Below, in pieces: positions 6,534-12,497 of a DNA stretch of 13,222 nucleotides. The DNA lies in contig JBHENN010000096.1 in NCBI GenBank assembly GCA_046262015.1, positions 1 to 13,222 of the forward strand, read 5' to 3'. The position numbers and the translations under genes are program-made. The DNA comes from JBHENN01 sp046262015. GTDB taxonomy: Bacteria; Actinomycetota; CADDZG01; WHSQ01. The notes beneath the pieces were generated by a model, which saw only the letters and a list, made by a program, of their open reading frames with translations, ran no database searches and was not told the origin of the DNA. How positions within the stretch are numbered: position 1 is the first letter of the stretch; each line of letters opens with the position of its first letter.

Positions 6534-6908
6534 ATGCCGCCCAAGAGGATCCTCATCGTCGAGGACGAAGAAGCCGTGCGCGACCTCGAGAAGTTCATCC
6601 TCGAGACGCAGGGTTACGAGGTGATGGAGGCGCGCGATGGGCTGGAGGGCTTGGCGAAGGCCGAGTTCCGCAAGCCCGACCTCATCCTTCTCGACCTGAT
6701 GATGCCGGACGTGTCGGGAGGGCGGATGTTCGACGAGATCAAGCGGCATCCCGCTACCGCGGGGATCCCCATCGTGGTCGTGACGGGGAAACCCGACGCG
6801 CACGAGCTGTTCGACGAGGAGATCGGCGCGCAGAACGTCGTCATGAAGCCGTTCGAAGCCGACACCTTGCTCGCCCGGATCCGGGACCACATCGGCGACG
6901 CCGGCTAG
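6534..6908 (+). CDS. Single-domain response regulator (CheY-like receiver)
   Basis: 124 residues, exactly one receiver domain with no output domain. The conserved positions are all present: acidic pocket E10-D11-E12 in LIVEDEE, phospho-acceptor Asp54 in LILLDLMMPD, Thr84 in VVVTG, and Lys105-Pro106 in VVMKPFE. It should be phosphorylated by a histidine kinase and act through protein contacts, as CheY, Spo0F or DivK types do; no histidine kinase is in the window. The prepilin peptidase gene starts 18 bases downstream on the same strand, so the two may be cotranscribed. A link to type IV pilus or other secretion control is possible but rests only on adjacency. Confidence 0.92.
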   Translation: MPPKRILIVEDEEAVRDLEKFILETQGYEVMEARDGLEGLAKAEFRKPDLILLDLMMPDVSGGRMFDEIKRHPATAGIPIVVVTGKPDAHELFDEEIGAQNVVMKPFEADTLLARIRDHIGDAG

Positions 6909-6926
6909 AAGCTCTCCAACCTGAGC

Positions 6927-7706
6927 GTGGAGGCTTATCAGATAGCCCTGGCGTCCGTGGTAGGGCTCATCTTCGGAAGCTTCGGCACCGTGGTGAGCCA
7001 CCGCCTCGTGCGCGGCATGGACGTCGTGCGGGGGCGGAGCATGTGCCCCGTCTGCGGCCGGCAGATAGCCGCGGCGGAGAACATCCCGGTGCTCAGCTAT
7101 CTCGTCCAACGCGGGCGATGTAAGCACTGCGGTGCGCCCATCTCGGCGCGCTATCCGCTCGCCGAGGCCGTCACCGGTATCCTCTTCGGCCTCGCGGTCT
7201 GGAAGTTCGGGCTGTCGCTGGAGGCCGCGGTCTACGCCGCGTTCTTCTGGGCGCTGGTGGTGCTGACCGTGATCGACCTCGAGCACAAGCTGCTGCCCAA
7301 CAAGATCGTTTATCCGGCGTTCGTGGCCGGCACGATCGGCCTGAGTGCGGCCGCCCTGGTCAACGGCGCGCCGGAGCGCATCCGGGACCTCGGGGTAGGC
7401 GCTTTGATCTTCGGGGGGTTCTTCTTCGTCATCGCGTTCATCTACCCCGCGGGGATGGGGGGCGGCGACGTGAAGCTCGGGTTCGTGCTCGGGGCTTTCC
7501 TCGGTTATCTCGGAGGACCCGGCGTCGTCGTGACGGGGATGTTCCTGTCGTTCGTGATGGGGGGCGTGGCCGGGATGCTGACGATCGCTCTGGCCGGCGG
7601 CGGCCGCAAGACGGCCCTTCCCTTCGGACCGTTCCTCGCGCTCGGCACCGTGGTCGCGATCTTCGTGGGAGAGCGTCTGTTCGCCGCCTATATGGGAACG
7701 CTCTGA
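6927..7706 (+). CDS. pilD: Prepilin leader peptidase / N-methyltransferase (A24 family)
   Basis: 259 residues with the full layout of the bifunctional enzyme. N-terminal helix with GLIFGSF (family hallmark GSFLNV, here GSFGTVV) and an R-L dipeptide. A cytosolic zinc loop has two CxxC pairs (Cys40/Cys43 and Cys65/Cys68), associated with the methyltransferase part. Aspartyl protease residues are Asp117 in VIDLEHKLLPN and Asp181 in GGGDVKLG, the GxGD motif. About eight membrane segments are visible. It cleaves class III signal peptides of type IV pilins and related pseudopilins at the inner face of the membrane. No pilin or assembly ATPase gene lies nearby, so its substrates are encoded elsewhere. 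GTG 6927 lacks a clear ribosome binding site but is needed for the first helix; no better start is visible. Confidence 0.93.
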   Translation: MEAYQIALASVVGLIFGSFGTVVSHRLVRGMDVVRGRSMCPVCGRQIAAAENIPVLSYLVQRGRCKHCGAPISARYPLAEAVTGILFGLAVWKFGLSLEAAVYAAFFWALVVLTVIDLEHKLLPNKIVYPAFVAGTIGLSAAALVNGAPERIRDLGVGALIFGGFFFVIAFIYPAGMGGGDVKLGFVLGAFLGYLGGPGVVVTGMFLSFVMGGVAGMLTIALAGGGRKTALPFGPFLALGTVVAIFVGERLFAAYMGTL

Positions 7707-7755
7707 GGTCCCGGCAGGATCGCCCGCCCGGGGAGGGCGCCGCGACGGGGCCGCT

Positions 7756-7761
7756 TAGCAT
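7756..7761 (+). promoter_or_regulatory. -10 element (TAGCAT) of a probable leaderless promoter
   Basis: TAGCAT lies 6 bases before ATG 7768, with no ribosome binding site in between. It is preceded by GGGCCGCTTA (7748-7757), identical to the sequence before the EamA gene. Confidence 0.5.
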
Positions 7762-7767
7762 GGCGCG

Positions 7768-8259
7768 ATGGACGAGGATGACGAGCGCGAGCCGCTCGAA
7801 GACGACGCGCCGCTCGAAGACGACGCGCCGCTCGAGGAGGACGAACGCGAGATGCTGCGTCAGGACCTCGTCGACGTCCAGGTCCTCAAAGAGGTGCTCG
7901 CGCCCAAAGGCATCAAGGGAGCAGTCTTCTACTGCTCGGACTGCGAGGAGGACCACTACCTCAGCTGGGATCTCCTCGCCGGTAACCTCCGGGAGCTGCT
8001 CGAGCAGGGCGAATCCCCCGTCCACGAGCCCGCCTTCGACCCCGACCCCGACGACTACGTCTCGTGGGACTACGCGCGCGGCTTCCTCGACGGTTACGAG
8101 TCGTTCGAGCAAGAAGAGATGACCGAGATGGCTATGGGTCTGGTGCTCGAGCTGCGCGACCGGGGATGGGACGTGGAGCAGGTGAAATCGTTGCTGGCCG
8201 CGCTCGGCTTGCAGTTGCCGAGCGTCGACGCCGACGGATCGAGGGGCGAGCCGGACTGA
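7768..8259 (+). CDS. DUF5319-type acidic protein
   Basis: 163 residues, very acidic. Residues 1-30 are a low-complexity head with a repeated PLEDDA unit. From about residue 31 it matches what I recall of the actinobacterial DUF5319 family: RQDLVDVQVLKEVLAPKGIKG, a C-x2-C pair in FYCSDCEEDHYLSWDLLAGNL, then HEPAFDPDPDDYVSWDYARGF. A helical C-terminal segment of about 50 residues follows, ending in SLLAALGLQLPS. The function of the family is unknown to me; the CxxC and acidic residues might bind a metal. No signal peptide or membrane helix, so cytosolic. It is the first gene of a three-gene operon, and its TGA stop overlaps the proposed CTG start of the ParA gene. Confidence 0.8.
   Translation: MDEDDEREPLEDDAPLEDDAPLEEDEREMLRQDLVDVQVLKEVLAPKGIKGAVFYCSDCEEDHYLSWDLLAGNLRELLEQGESPVHEPAFDPDPDDYVSWDYARGFLDGYESFEQEEMTEMAMGLVLELRDRGWDVEQVKSLLAALGLQLPSVDADGSRGEPD
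7792..7845 (+). repeat. Three tandem 18-bp units inside the DUF5319 gene
   Basis: CCGCTCGAAGACGACGCG occurs twice in a row (7792-7809, 7810-7827), followed by a diverged third unit (7828-7845). It keeps frame and encodes PLEDDA-PLEDDA-PLEEDE, lengthening the acidic N-terminus. Confidence 0.9.
8241..8246 (+). promoter_or_regulatory. Ribosome binding site supporting a CTG start for ParA
   Basis: GAGGGG ends 9 bases before CTG 8256, a normal spacing. There is no in-frame ATG, GTG or TTG between 8166 and the P-loop, and the CTG overlaps the upstream stop as CTGA. Confidence 0.55.
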
Positions 8260-9014
8260 GAGCGCGCGTCATCGCCTTCGCCAACCAGAAGGGCGGCGTG
8301 GCAAAGACCACCACGACCGCCTCGATCGGCGCGGCGCTGAAGGAGCGTGGTCGACGCGTCCTCGCCGTGGACCTCGATCCTCAAGGGGCTCTTACCTACT
8401 GTCTGGGAGCCGACCCCGACGAGCTCGACGAGACGGTGAACGACGTGCTCATCCGACGTCTGCCGGTGCGCAGCGTCATCCTCGAGCTCGAGGTGGACGT
8501 CGTGCCGGCCAACATCGACCTCGCCGGTGCCGAAGCGGTTCTGCTGACCAAGACGGGACGGGAGTATGCGCTGGAGCGCGCTCTGCGCGACGTCACGGAC
8601 GCGTACGACTACGTGCTCATCGACTGCCCCCCCTCGCTCGGCATCCTGACGATCAACGGGCTGACCGCGGCTCAGGAGGTGGTGATCCCGCTGCAGTGCG
8701 AGGCCCTGTCCCATCGGGGGGTGGGTCAGCTGATCGAGACACTGGGCGACATCCGTCATTTCACGAACCCCGATCTGAAGATCACCGGCTTGATCCCGAC
8801 CATGTACGACGGGCGCTCGAAGCACGCTCGCGAGGTCCTCGAGGACGTAGGCGCCCGCTACCAGGTACGCGTGCTCGAGCCACCGGTTCGCAAGTCGATC
8901 AAGTTCGCGGAGGCGTCCAGAGCGGGCCGGACGATCCTCACGTACGCACCCGGTCATCCCGGGGCCATCGCCTACCGGGAGCTGGCGGCAACCTTGGAGA
9001 CGGCCGCCTCGTGA
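8256..9014 (+). CDS. ParA/Soj-family P-loop ATPase
   Basis: From CTG 8256 the protein has 252 residues and starts RARVIAFANQKGGVAKTT, the normal beginning of a ParA. The deviant Walker A has the signature lysine Lys12 and P-loop Lys17-Thr18; Walker A' is VDLDPQG (Asp39, Asp41); Walker B is VLIDCPPS (Asp123). The C-terminal part contains IPTMYDGRSKHAREVLEDV and later KFAEASRAG, as in chromosomal Soj proteins. Members form ATP-dependent dimers that bind DNA and position chromosomes, plasmids or protein cargo. No ParB and no parS site are seen, so an orphan ParA serving another cargo is plausible. Start: an ATG at 8166 would add 30 residues lying inside the DUF5319 gene and unlike the family. 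The downstream zinc-ribbon gene overlaps it (GTGA). Confidence 0.88.
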   Translation: MRARVIAFANQKGGVAKTTTTASIGAALKERGRRVLAVDLDPQGALTYCLGADPDELDETVNDVLIRRLPVRSVILELEVDVVPANIDLAGAEAVLLTKTGREYALERALRDVTDAYDYVLIDCPPSLGILTINGLTAAQEVVIPLQCEALSHRGVGQLIETLGDIRHFTNPDLKITGLIPTMYDGRSKHAREVLEDVGARYQVRVLEPPVRKSIKFAEASRAGRTILTYAPGHPGAIAYRELAATLETAAS

Positions 9015-9256
9015 CCGGATCGCGGTCGGGGCCACCGGGGAAGCATGCCCTGTACAGCGCCGGCGAGAAGCGCAGGTACACGTGCACCGTCGAATGCTCC
9101 TCCTGTCGTGATGAGACGCGGGTGAGCTATCTGGAGCTGGCCGTCCTGATGCTCCCGCTGCACTTCCACGTGCCGCTACTGCGTTACCACCACTCGTGGT
9201 TCCGCTGTCCGAGCTGCGGACGCCGGACGTGGATGCGCCTCCACCTCGACCGTTAG
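9011..9256 (+). CDS. Small zinc-ribbon protein, function unknown
   Basis: 81 residues. GTG 9011 overlaps the ParA stop as GTGA, the tight coupling seen throughout this operon. Two CxxC knuckles, ECSSC (about residues 35-38) and FRCPSCGRR (about 69-72), can form a zinc ribbon. Between them is a hydrophobic stretch, LELAVLMLPLHFHVPLLRYHHSW, with several His; it is short and His-interrupted, so a buried core strand is more likely than a membrane helix. The N-terminus is polar and basic. I do not recognise the family. The context with a DUF5319 protein that itself has a CxxC pair and a ParA ATPase suggests a shared cellular task, but nothing visible names it. Confidence 0.75.
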   Translation: MTGSRSGPPGKHALYSAGEKRRYTCTVECSSCRDETRVSYLELAVLMLPLHFHVPLLRYHHSWFRCPSCGRRTWMRLHLDR

Positions 9257-9282
9257 CGGGCCCTGGGCGAGGAGCCGTCGTT

Positions 9283-9288
9283 TAGGGT
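9283..9288 (+). promoter_or_regulatory. Candidate -10 element (TAGGGT) for the H1-like gene
   Basis: TAGGGT fits the actinobacterial TAGRRT -10 consensus and occurs again at 10851 and 12403. It would give a leader of roughly 70 bases before ATG 9367. No -35 is recognisable. Confidence 0.35.
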
Positions 9289-9339
9289 CATGACCGGGCT
9301 CATCAGGGATCGAGCCGCTATCGACCCGGCAGCGACCGT

Positions 9340-9362
9340 GGATCGACCGATCCAGAAGGAGG
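9340..9362 (+). promoter_or_regulatory. Dyad abutting a strong ribosome binding site
   Basis: GGATCG (9340-9345) and CGATCC (9348-9353) are perfect inverted copies separated by AC. The ribosome binding site AGAAGGAGG (9354-9362) follows immediately, 4 bases before ATG 9367. As RNA it could form a 5-bp stem beside the binding site; as DNA it could be an operator. The strong site itself is clear; regulation by the dyad is inference. Confidence 0.5.
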
Positions 9363-9366
9363 ACCG

Positions 9367-9858
9367 ATGGCGAGGAAGCCGAGTAAGCAGGTGGACGTCG
9401 CGCGCAAGCAGATCGGCAAGACCGCGCGCCGGGTGAGCAAGGTAGGGACCAAGGCGGCCGCCGTTGCCCGGGACACCGCCAAGGACGTGACCAAGAGTCG
9501 CGATGCCAAACGCGCGAAGAAGCGGGCCAAGGTGGCCGGAGCTGCGGTGAAAGTCGCCGCGGGTGCGGCGACCGTTCTCGTCAAGACCGCGGTCGAGGCG
9601 GGCCGGGGCGGGGCCAAGGGGGTCGCCCGTTCGAAGGAAATGAAGCGGGCGAAGACCAGTGCCCGGAAGGCAGCCACCGCCACGCGCAAGGCAGCGGCGA
9701 CCACCGCCAAGTCGGCCCGCAAGCAAGGGGCGGGTGCGGTGAAAGAAGCCTCGCGCCGCAGCTCGGCGGCGGCCGCGAAAGCACGCTCGACAGGCTCGGC
9801 GGCTGCGAAGAAGGCGCAAGCGAAGGCCGCCGAAGGCCGCAAGCGAGCAGCCCGGTAG
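9367..9858 (+). CDS. Histone H1-like Lys/Ala-rich basic protein
   Basis: 163 residues dominated by Ala, Lys and Arg, with few aromatic or acidic residues and no Cys. Repeated AAK/KA-type units run through the whole length (for example TARKAATATRKAAATTAK written as short Ala-Lys repeats in about 100-120), resembling eukaryotic H1 tails and the C-terminal tails of mycobacterial HupB and Streptomyces HupS. There is no HU-fold domain here, only the tail, so it is not a complete HupB. Such proteins bind and compact DNA non-specifically. A more hydrophobic central part, AAVKVAAGAATVLVKTAVEAG at about 59-79, could be an amphipathic or weakly membrane-seeking helix. Very strong ribosome binding site AGAAGGAGG, implying high expression. 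Long open frames on the opposite strand here are composition shadows. Confidence 0.75.
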   Translation: MARKPSKQVDVARKQIGKTARRVSKVGTKAAAVARDTAKDVTKSRDAKRAKKRAKVAGAAVKVAAGAATVLVKTAVEAGRGGAKGVARSKEMKRAKTSARKAATATRKAAATTAKSARKQGAGAVKEASRRSSAAAAKARSTGSAAAKKAQAKAAEGRKRAAR

Positions 9859-9869
9859 GCGTCCGCACC

Positions 9870-9875
9870 TAGGAT
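9870..9875 (+). promoter_or_regulatory. Candidate -10 element (TAGGAT) upstream of the patatin gene
   Basis: TAGGAT matches the TAGRRT consensus and sits 36 bases before GTG 9912. A weaker alternative, CAAGAT (9900-9905), is 6 bases before the GTG and would be leaderless. No ribosome binding site precedes the GTG. Confidence 0.35.
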
Positions 9876-9911
9876 CCGGCCCTCCGGCTCGGTCCAGGCC
9901 AAGATGCCCTT

Positions 9912-10853
9912 GTGAGAGAGACCGCCTCGAAGACCTACACGTCGCGCGCTCAGTGGCTCCGCCGGCTGGCGTCCCGGCGCAAGGACCGGGTTGCCTTCGT
10001 GCTGTCCGGCGGCGGGCCACTCGGCGCCCTTCAGGTGGGCGCGCTGCGTGCGCTGATCGAGCGCGGCGTCCAGCCCGAGCTCGCGGTGGGCAGCTCGGTC
10101 GGTGCGCTCAACGGTGCCTTCCTCGCGTTCGATCCAACCCTCGACGGCGTGGCCGAGCTCGAGCGGCACTGGCGCGCCTTCCGGGATGGCGATCTCTTCC
10201 CGGGTGGCCGCTTCCGCGTTCCGTGGGCGCGCATGTTGCGCCGGGGCAGCGCGGTCTTCGAGAACTCCGGCCTGAGACGGATGATCGAGAGCGGTCTCGG
10301 CCGGGACCTTCGCTTCGAGGATGCGAGGCTCCCGCTGGGCGTCGTCGCGACCGACATCGAGACCGGGGTCGAGAGGTTGTTCTCATCGGGACCGCTGACC
10401 GATCCTCTCCTCGCGTCCGCGGCGATGCCGGGGATCTTTCCCCCGGTCGCGATCGAGGGGCGCGTCTATACCGACGGTGGGGTCGCCAACAACGTGCCTC
10501 TCGCACCGGCGATCGCGATGGGCGCAAAGACCCTCTACGTCATGAACGCGACGTCGCACGCCCACCAGCGGAGACCTCTGATCCGGCCGATGGATTACCT
10601 GCTCCATTCCTTCGCGCTGGCGCGCTCACAGAGATTGTTCATCGAGCAGCCGATGTACTCCGAGCGCGTCCGCGTGGTGATGCTCCCGACGGTGACTCTG
10701 GACTTCTACGTGCCGTTCGCCTCTATGGCCTATACAGACACCTTGATCGACCTCGCCTACAAGGAGACCGTCAGGTTCCTTGACGGCGCGACCCCGGCCG
10801 TGGTCGAGCGCGCCGACGAGGGTCGCCTCGAAGCGATCTATCCCCCGACGTAG
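9912..10853 (+). CDS. Patatin-like phospholipase family protein
   Basis: 313 residues with the patatin serine hydrolase set: oxyanion loop GGGPLGALQVGAL (Gly33-Leu45), nucleophile elbow G60-S-S62-V-G (GxSxG, Ser62), and the dyad Asp188 in DGGVANNVP. MPGIFPPVAIEG just before the Asp is also typical. Bacterial members (RssA/YlbK-like, ExoU-like) hydrolyse membrane phospholipids or acyl esters. An N-terminal extension of about 25 basic residues precedes the fold and is not a signal peptide, so it is probably cytosolic or peripheral on the membrane. GTG 9912 is the chosen start; no start lies nearer the fold. Its TAG stop forms the first bases of the -10 element of the downstream GDH gene. Confidence 0.92.
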   Translation: MRETASKTYTSRAQWLRRLASRRKDRVAFVLSGGGPLGALQVGALRALIERGVQPELAVGSSVGALNGAFLAFDPTLDGVAELERHWRAFRDGDLFPGGRFRVPWARMLRRGSAVFENSGLRRMIESGLGRDLRFEDARLPLGVVATDIETGVERLFSSGPLTDPLLASAAMPGIFPPVAIEGRVYTDGGVANNVPLAPAIAMGAKTLYVMNATSHAHQRRPLIRPMDYLLHSFALARSQRLFIEQPMYSERVRVVMLPTVTLDFYVPFASMAYTDTLIDLAYKETVRFLDGATPAVVERADEGRLEAIYPPT

Positions 10854-10856
10854 GGT
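10851..10856 (+). promoter_or_regulatory. -10 element (TAGGGT) overlapping the patatin stop codon
   Basis: TAGGGT begins with the patatin TAG stop (10851-10853) and is 7 bases before ATG 10864. That spacing suggests a leaderless GDH transcript; no ribosome binding site is seen. A poor -35 candidate, TCGAAG, lies 17 bases upstream (10828-10833). Confidence 0.45.
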
Positions 10857-10863
10857 GGTGTCC

Positions 10864-12195
10864 ATGGAGCCCACGAAGGTCTCCGAAGGTCCCGGTGCCG
10901 TGACCCAGGCGCCCGAGGAGAGCGCGGTCGCGCCCGTGCCCGCGGGGCGCGCCAGCGACGCCATGTCGGCCTTCGAGGCGGCGACCTACTTCTTCGACCA
11001 GGCCGCCCTGCGGCTCCATCTCTCCGACGAGGTCCGGGCGGTTCTTGCATCGCCCTATCGGGAGCTTTCGGTTCAGATCCCGGTACGACACGACGATGGT
11101 CGCACGGTCGTGTACCGCGGTTACCGGATCCAGCACAACGGGGCGCGCGGGCCGTACAAGGGCGGCATCCGCTACCACCCCTCGGCGGATCTGGACGAGG
11201 TCCGCGCTCTGGCCGCGCTGATGACGTGGAAGAACGCGGTGATCGACGTTCCCTTCGGAGGGGCCAAAGGCGGCGTCCAGTGCGATCCGCGCTCCCTCTC
11301 CGGCCCTGAGCTCGAGCGTCTCACGCGCCGGTTCACCTCGATGATCTCGTACGTGATCGGCGTCAACCGCGACATCCCGGCGCCCGACATGGGGACGAAC
11401 GCCCAGACGATGGCGTGGATGATGGACGCGTTCGGACAGAAGAACGGCTACACGCCCGGCATCGTCACCGGCAAGCCCGTTGAGCTAGGGGGATCTCCCG
11501 GGCGCGAAGAGGCGACGGGGAGAGGAGTGGTCATCTGCGCGGCCGAGTCCGCCGGGCGCAAGGGGATGACCTTCGAGGGCGCGCGCGTCGCTATCCAGGG
11601 CTTCGGCAACGTCGGCTACTGGACCGCCGTGCTGGCGGCCGAACGAGGCGCGCGGGTGATCGCGGTCTCGGATGTCGAGGGCGGGTCCCACAACGACAGC
11701 GGGTTGGACCTGACCGCTCTGGGAGAGCACCAGCGCGCGGGCGGCGCGGTCCCCGACTTCGCCGGTGGCGATCGAGTGACCAACGACGAGCTCCTCGAGC
11801 TCGACTGCGACATCCTCATCCCGGCAGCCATCGATCGGGTCATCGACACGAGGAACGCCGATCGGATCAAGGCCCGGCTGGTGATCGAAGCGGCCAACGG
11901 CCCGACCACCCCGGCGGCGGACGAGATCCTGACGTCCAACGGGGTCGTCGTCGTCCCCGACATCCTGGCCAACGCGGGGGGCGTCGCGGTGTCGTATCTC
12001 GAATGGGTCCAGAACATCCAGCAGTTCCGGTGGGAGCTGGACGCCGTGAACGAGGAGCTCCAGAAGCGCATGACCGCGGCGACCGATGCGGTCTTCGGAC
12101 GCGCTGAGGCGCAGGACACGACTCTACGCTCGGCTGCGTTCGACATCGCCGTCGAGCGCGTCGCCCACGCCGCCCACCTGCGGGGCTACGTCTAA
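10864..12195 (+). CDS. gdhA: Glutamate dehydrogenase (Glu/Leu/Phe/Val dehydrogenase family)
   Basis: 443 residues. It interconverts glutamate and 2-oxoglutarate plus ammonia with NAD(P)H, linking carbon and nitrogen metabolism in the cytosol. Active-site residues are in order: Lys99 (GPYKGGIR), Lys123 (MTWKNA), catalytic Lys135 (GGAKGG) and Asp175 (PAPDMGT). Their spacing is the same as Lys89, Lys113, Lys125 and Asp165 of the Clostridium symbiosum enzyme. The Rossmann motif is GFGNVG (Gly246-Gly251); EAANGPTT and PDILANAGGVAVSY complete the family pattern, close to Bacillus RocG/GudB. The first 35 residues (Pro/Glu/Ala-rich) are extra relative to that type and probably disordered; ATG 10963 would remove them but has no better signals. 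Cofactor preference is not settled. A longer start at 10780 would lie inside the patatin gene. Confidence 0.95.
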   Translation: MEPTKVSEGPGAVTQAPEESAVAPVPAGRASDAMSAFEAATYFFDQAALRLHLSDEVRAVLASPYRELSVQIPVRHDDGRTVVYRGYRIQHNGARGPYKGGIRYHPSADLDEVRALAALMTWKNAVIDVPFGGAKGGVQCDPRSLSGPELERLTRRFTSMISYVIGVNRDIPAPDMGTNAQTMAWMMDAFGQKNGYTPGIVTGKPVELGGSPGREEATGRGVVICAAESAGRKGMTFEGARVAIQGFGNVGYWTAVLAAERGARVIAVSDVEGGSHNDSGLDLTALGEHQRAGGAVPDFAGGDRVTNDELLELDCDILIPAAIDRVIDTRNADRIKARLVIEAANGPTTPAADEILTSNGVVVVPDILANAGGVAVSYLEWVQNIQQFRWELDAVNEELQKRMTAATDAVFGRAEAQDTTLRSAAFDIAVERVAHAAHLRGYV

Positions 12196-12198
12196 CTC

Positions 12199-12346
12199 CG
12201 GCGCGCCGCCCGCTCCCGAGCCGAGTGGGTGATCCCGCGCGCCTCTGTATGTAGGTAGAACACCCAGTCGGCGGGCGCTCCCGAGCCGAGTGGGTGAATC
12301 CGCGCTCTGTGTGTGGGCTGAGCACCCACTCGGCGGGGCGCGCCGC
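12199..12346. repeat. Two tandem hairpin repeats, period 65 bp, bounded by GGCGCGCCGC
   Basis: Unit 1 has arms GCCGAGTGGGTG (12220-12231) and CACCCAGTCGGC (12261-12272), 11 of 12 pairs, loop 29 bases. Unit 2 has arms GCCGAGTGGGTG (12285-12296) and CACCCACTCGGC (12323-12334), 12 of 12 pairs, loop 26 bases. The left arms and the flanking GCTCCCGA are identical in both and start 65 bases apart. GGCGCGCCGC occurs just outside at 12200-12209 and 12337-12346. The block starts within 5 bases of the GDH stop. It may terminate GDH transcription, be a dispersed REP-like element, or be a structured RNA; the structure is certain, the role is not. Confidence 0.8.
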
Positions 12347-12366
12347 GAGGATCTTTCGCGGCATAA

Positions 12367-12392
12367 CCGGACGATCGGTGCTTACCGGTCCG
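12367..12392. other. Small imperfect hairpin in the GDH-island gap
   Basis: CGGAC (12368-12372) and CGGT (12376-12379) pair with ACCG (12384-12387) and GTCCG (12388-12392), with a GAT bulge on the left and a four-base loop. It lies between the hairpin repeats and the island promoter and could add termination or bind a regulator. Weak evidence. Confidence 0.3.
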
Positions 12393-12427
12393 CCGATCTA
12401 CTTAGGGTGAAGTAACGGTCCCACATC

Positions 12428-12456
12428 TTGAATTGTGTAAAGAAGCCAACTACAGT
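12428..12456 (+). promoter_or_regulatory. Promoter of the low-GC secreted-protein gene
   Basis: TTGAAT (12428-12433) and TACAGT (12451-12456) are spaced by 17 bases, the best -35/-10 pair in the window. The inferred transcript starts near 12463, about 35 bases before GTG 12498. A TAGGGT at 12403-12408 is a possible second -10 upstream. Confidence 0.6.
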
Positions 12457-12497
12457 GAGTCACCTAGTTGAGAAATGTGTTGCGGGGGAGGCACCGC

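Noticed and set aside
7721..7740. Terminator after the prepilin peptidase gene
   Set aside because: CGCCC/GGGCG gives only a 5-bp stem in very GC-rich sequence with alternative pairings and no U-tract; not distinguishable from chance.
8166..8255. N-terminal extension of ParA from ATG 8166
   Set aside because: The extra 30 residues are the off-frame reading of the DUF5319 gene, Arg/Gly-rich, and ParA proteins normally begin within about ten residues of the P-loop.
7768..9256. Toxin-antitoxin or phage-defence operon
   Set aside because: Small overlapping genes with an ATPase resemble such systems in layout, but the ATPase is a typical Soj-like ParA and the first gene fits DUF5319; no nuclease or toxin motif is visible.
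9253..10169. Two long minus-strand frames (255 and 283 codons) opposite the H1-like and patatin genes
   Set aside because: Plus-strand genes there have a strong ribosome binding site or clear catalytic motifs; the antisense products are low-complexity Arg/Ala/Leu and lack any motif.
10780..10863. Longer GDH start inside the patatin gene
   Set aside because: The added residues are an off-frame reading of the patatin C-terminus; ATG 10864 has a -10 at leaderless distance.
12199..12346. CRISPR array
   Set aside because: Only two units, each internally hairpinned with differing loops and no regular short repeat/spacer pattern; no cas genes nearby.
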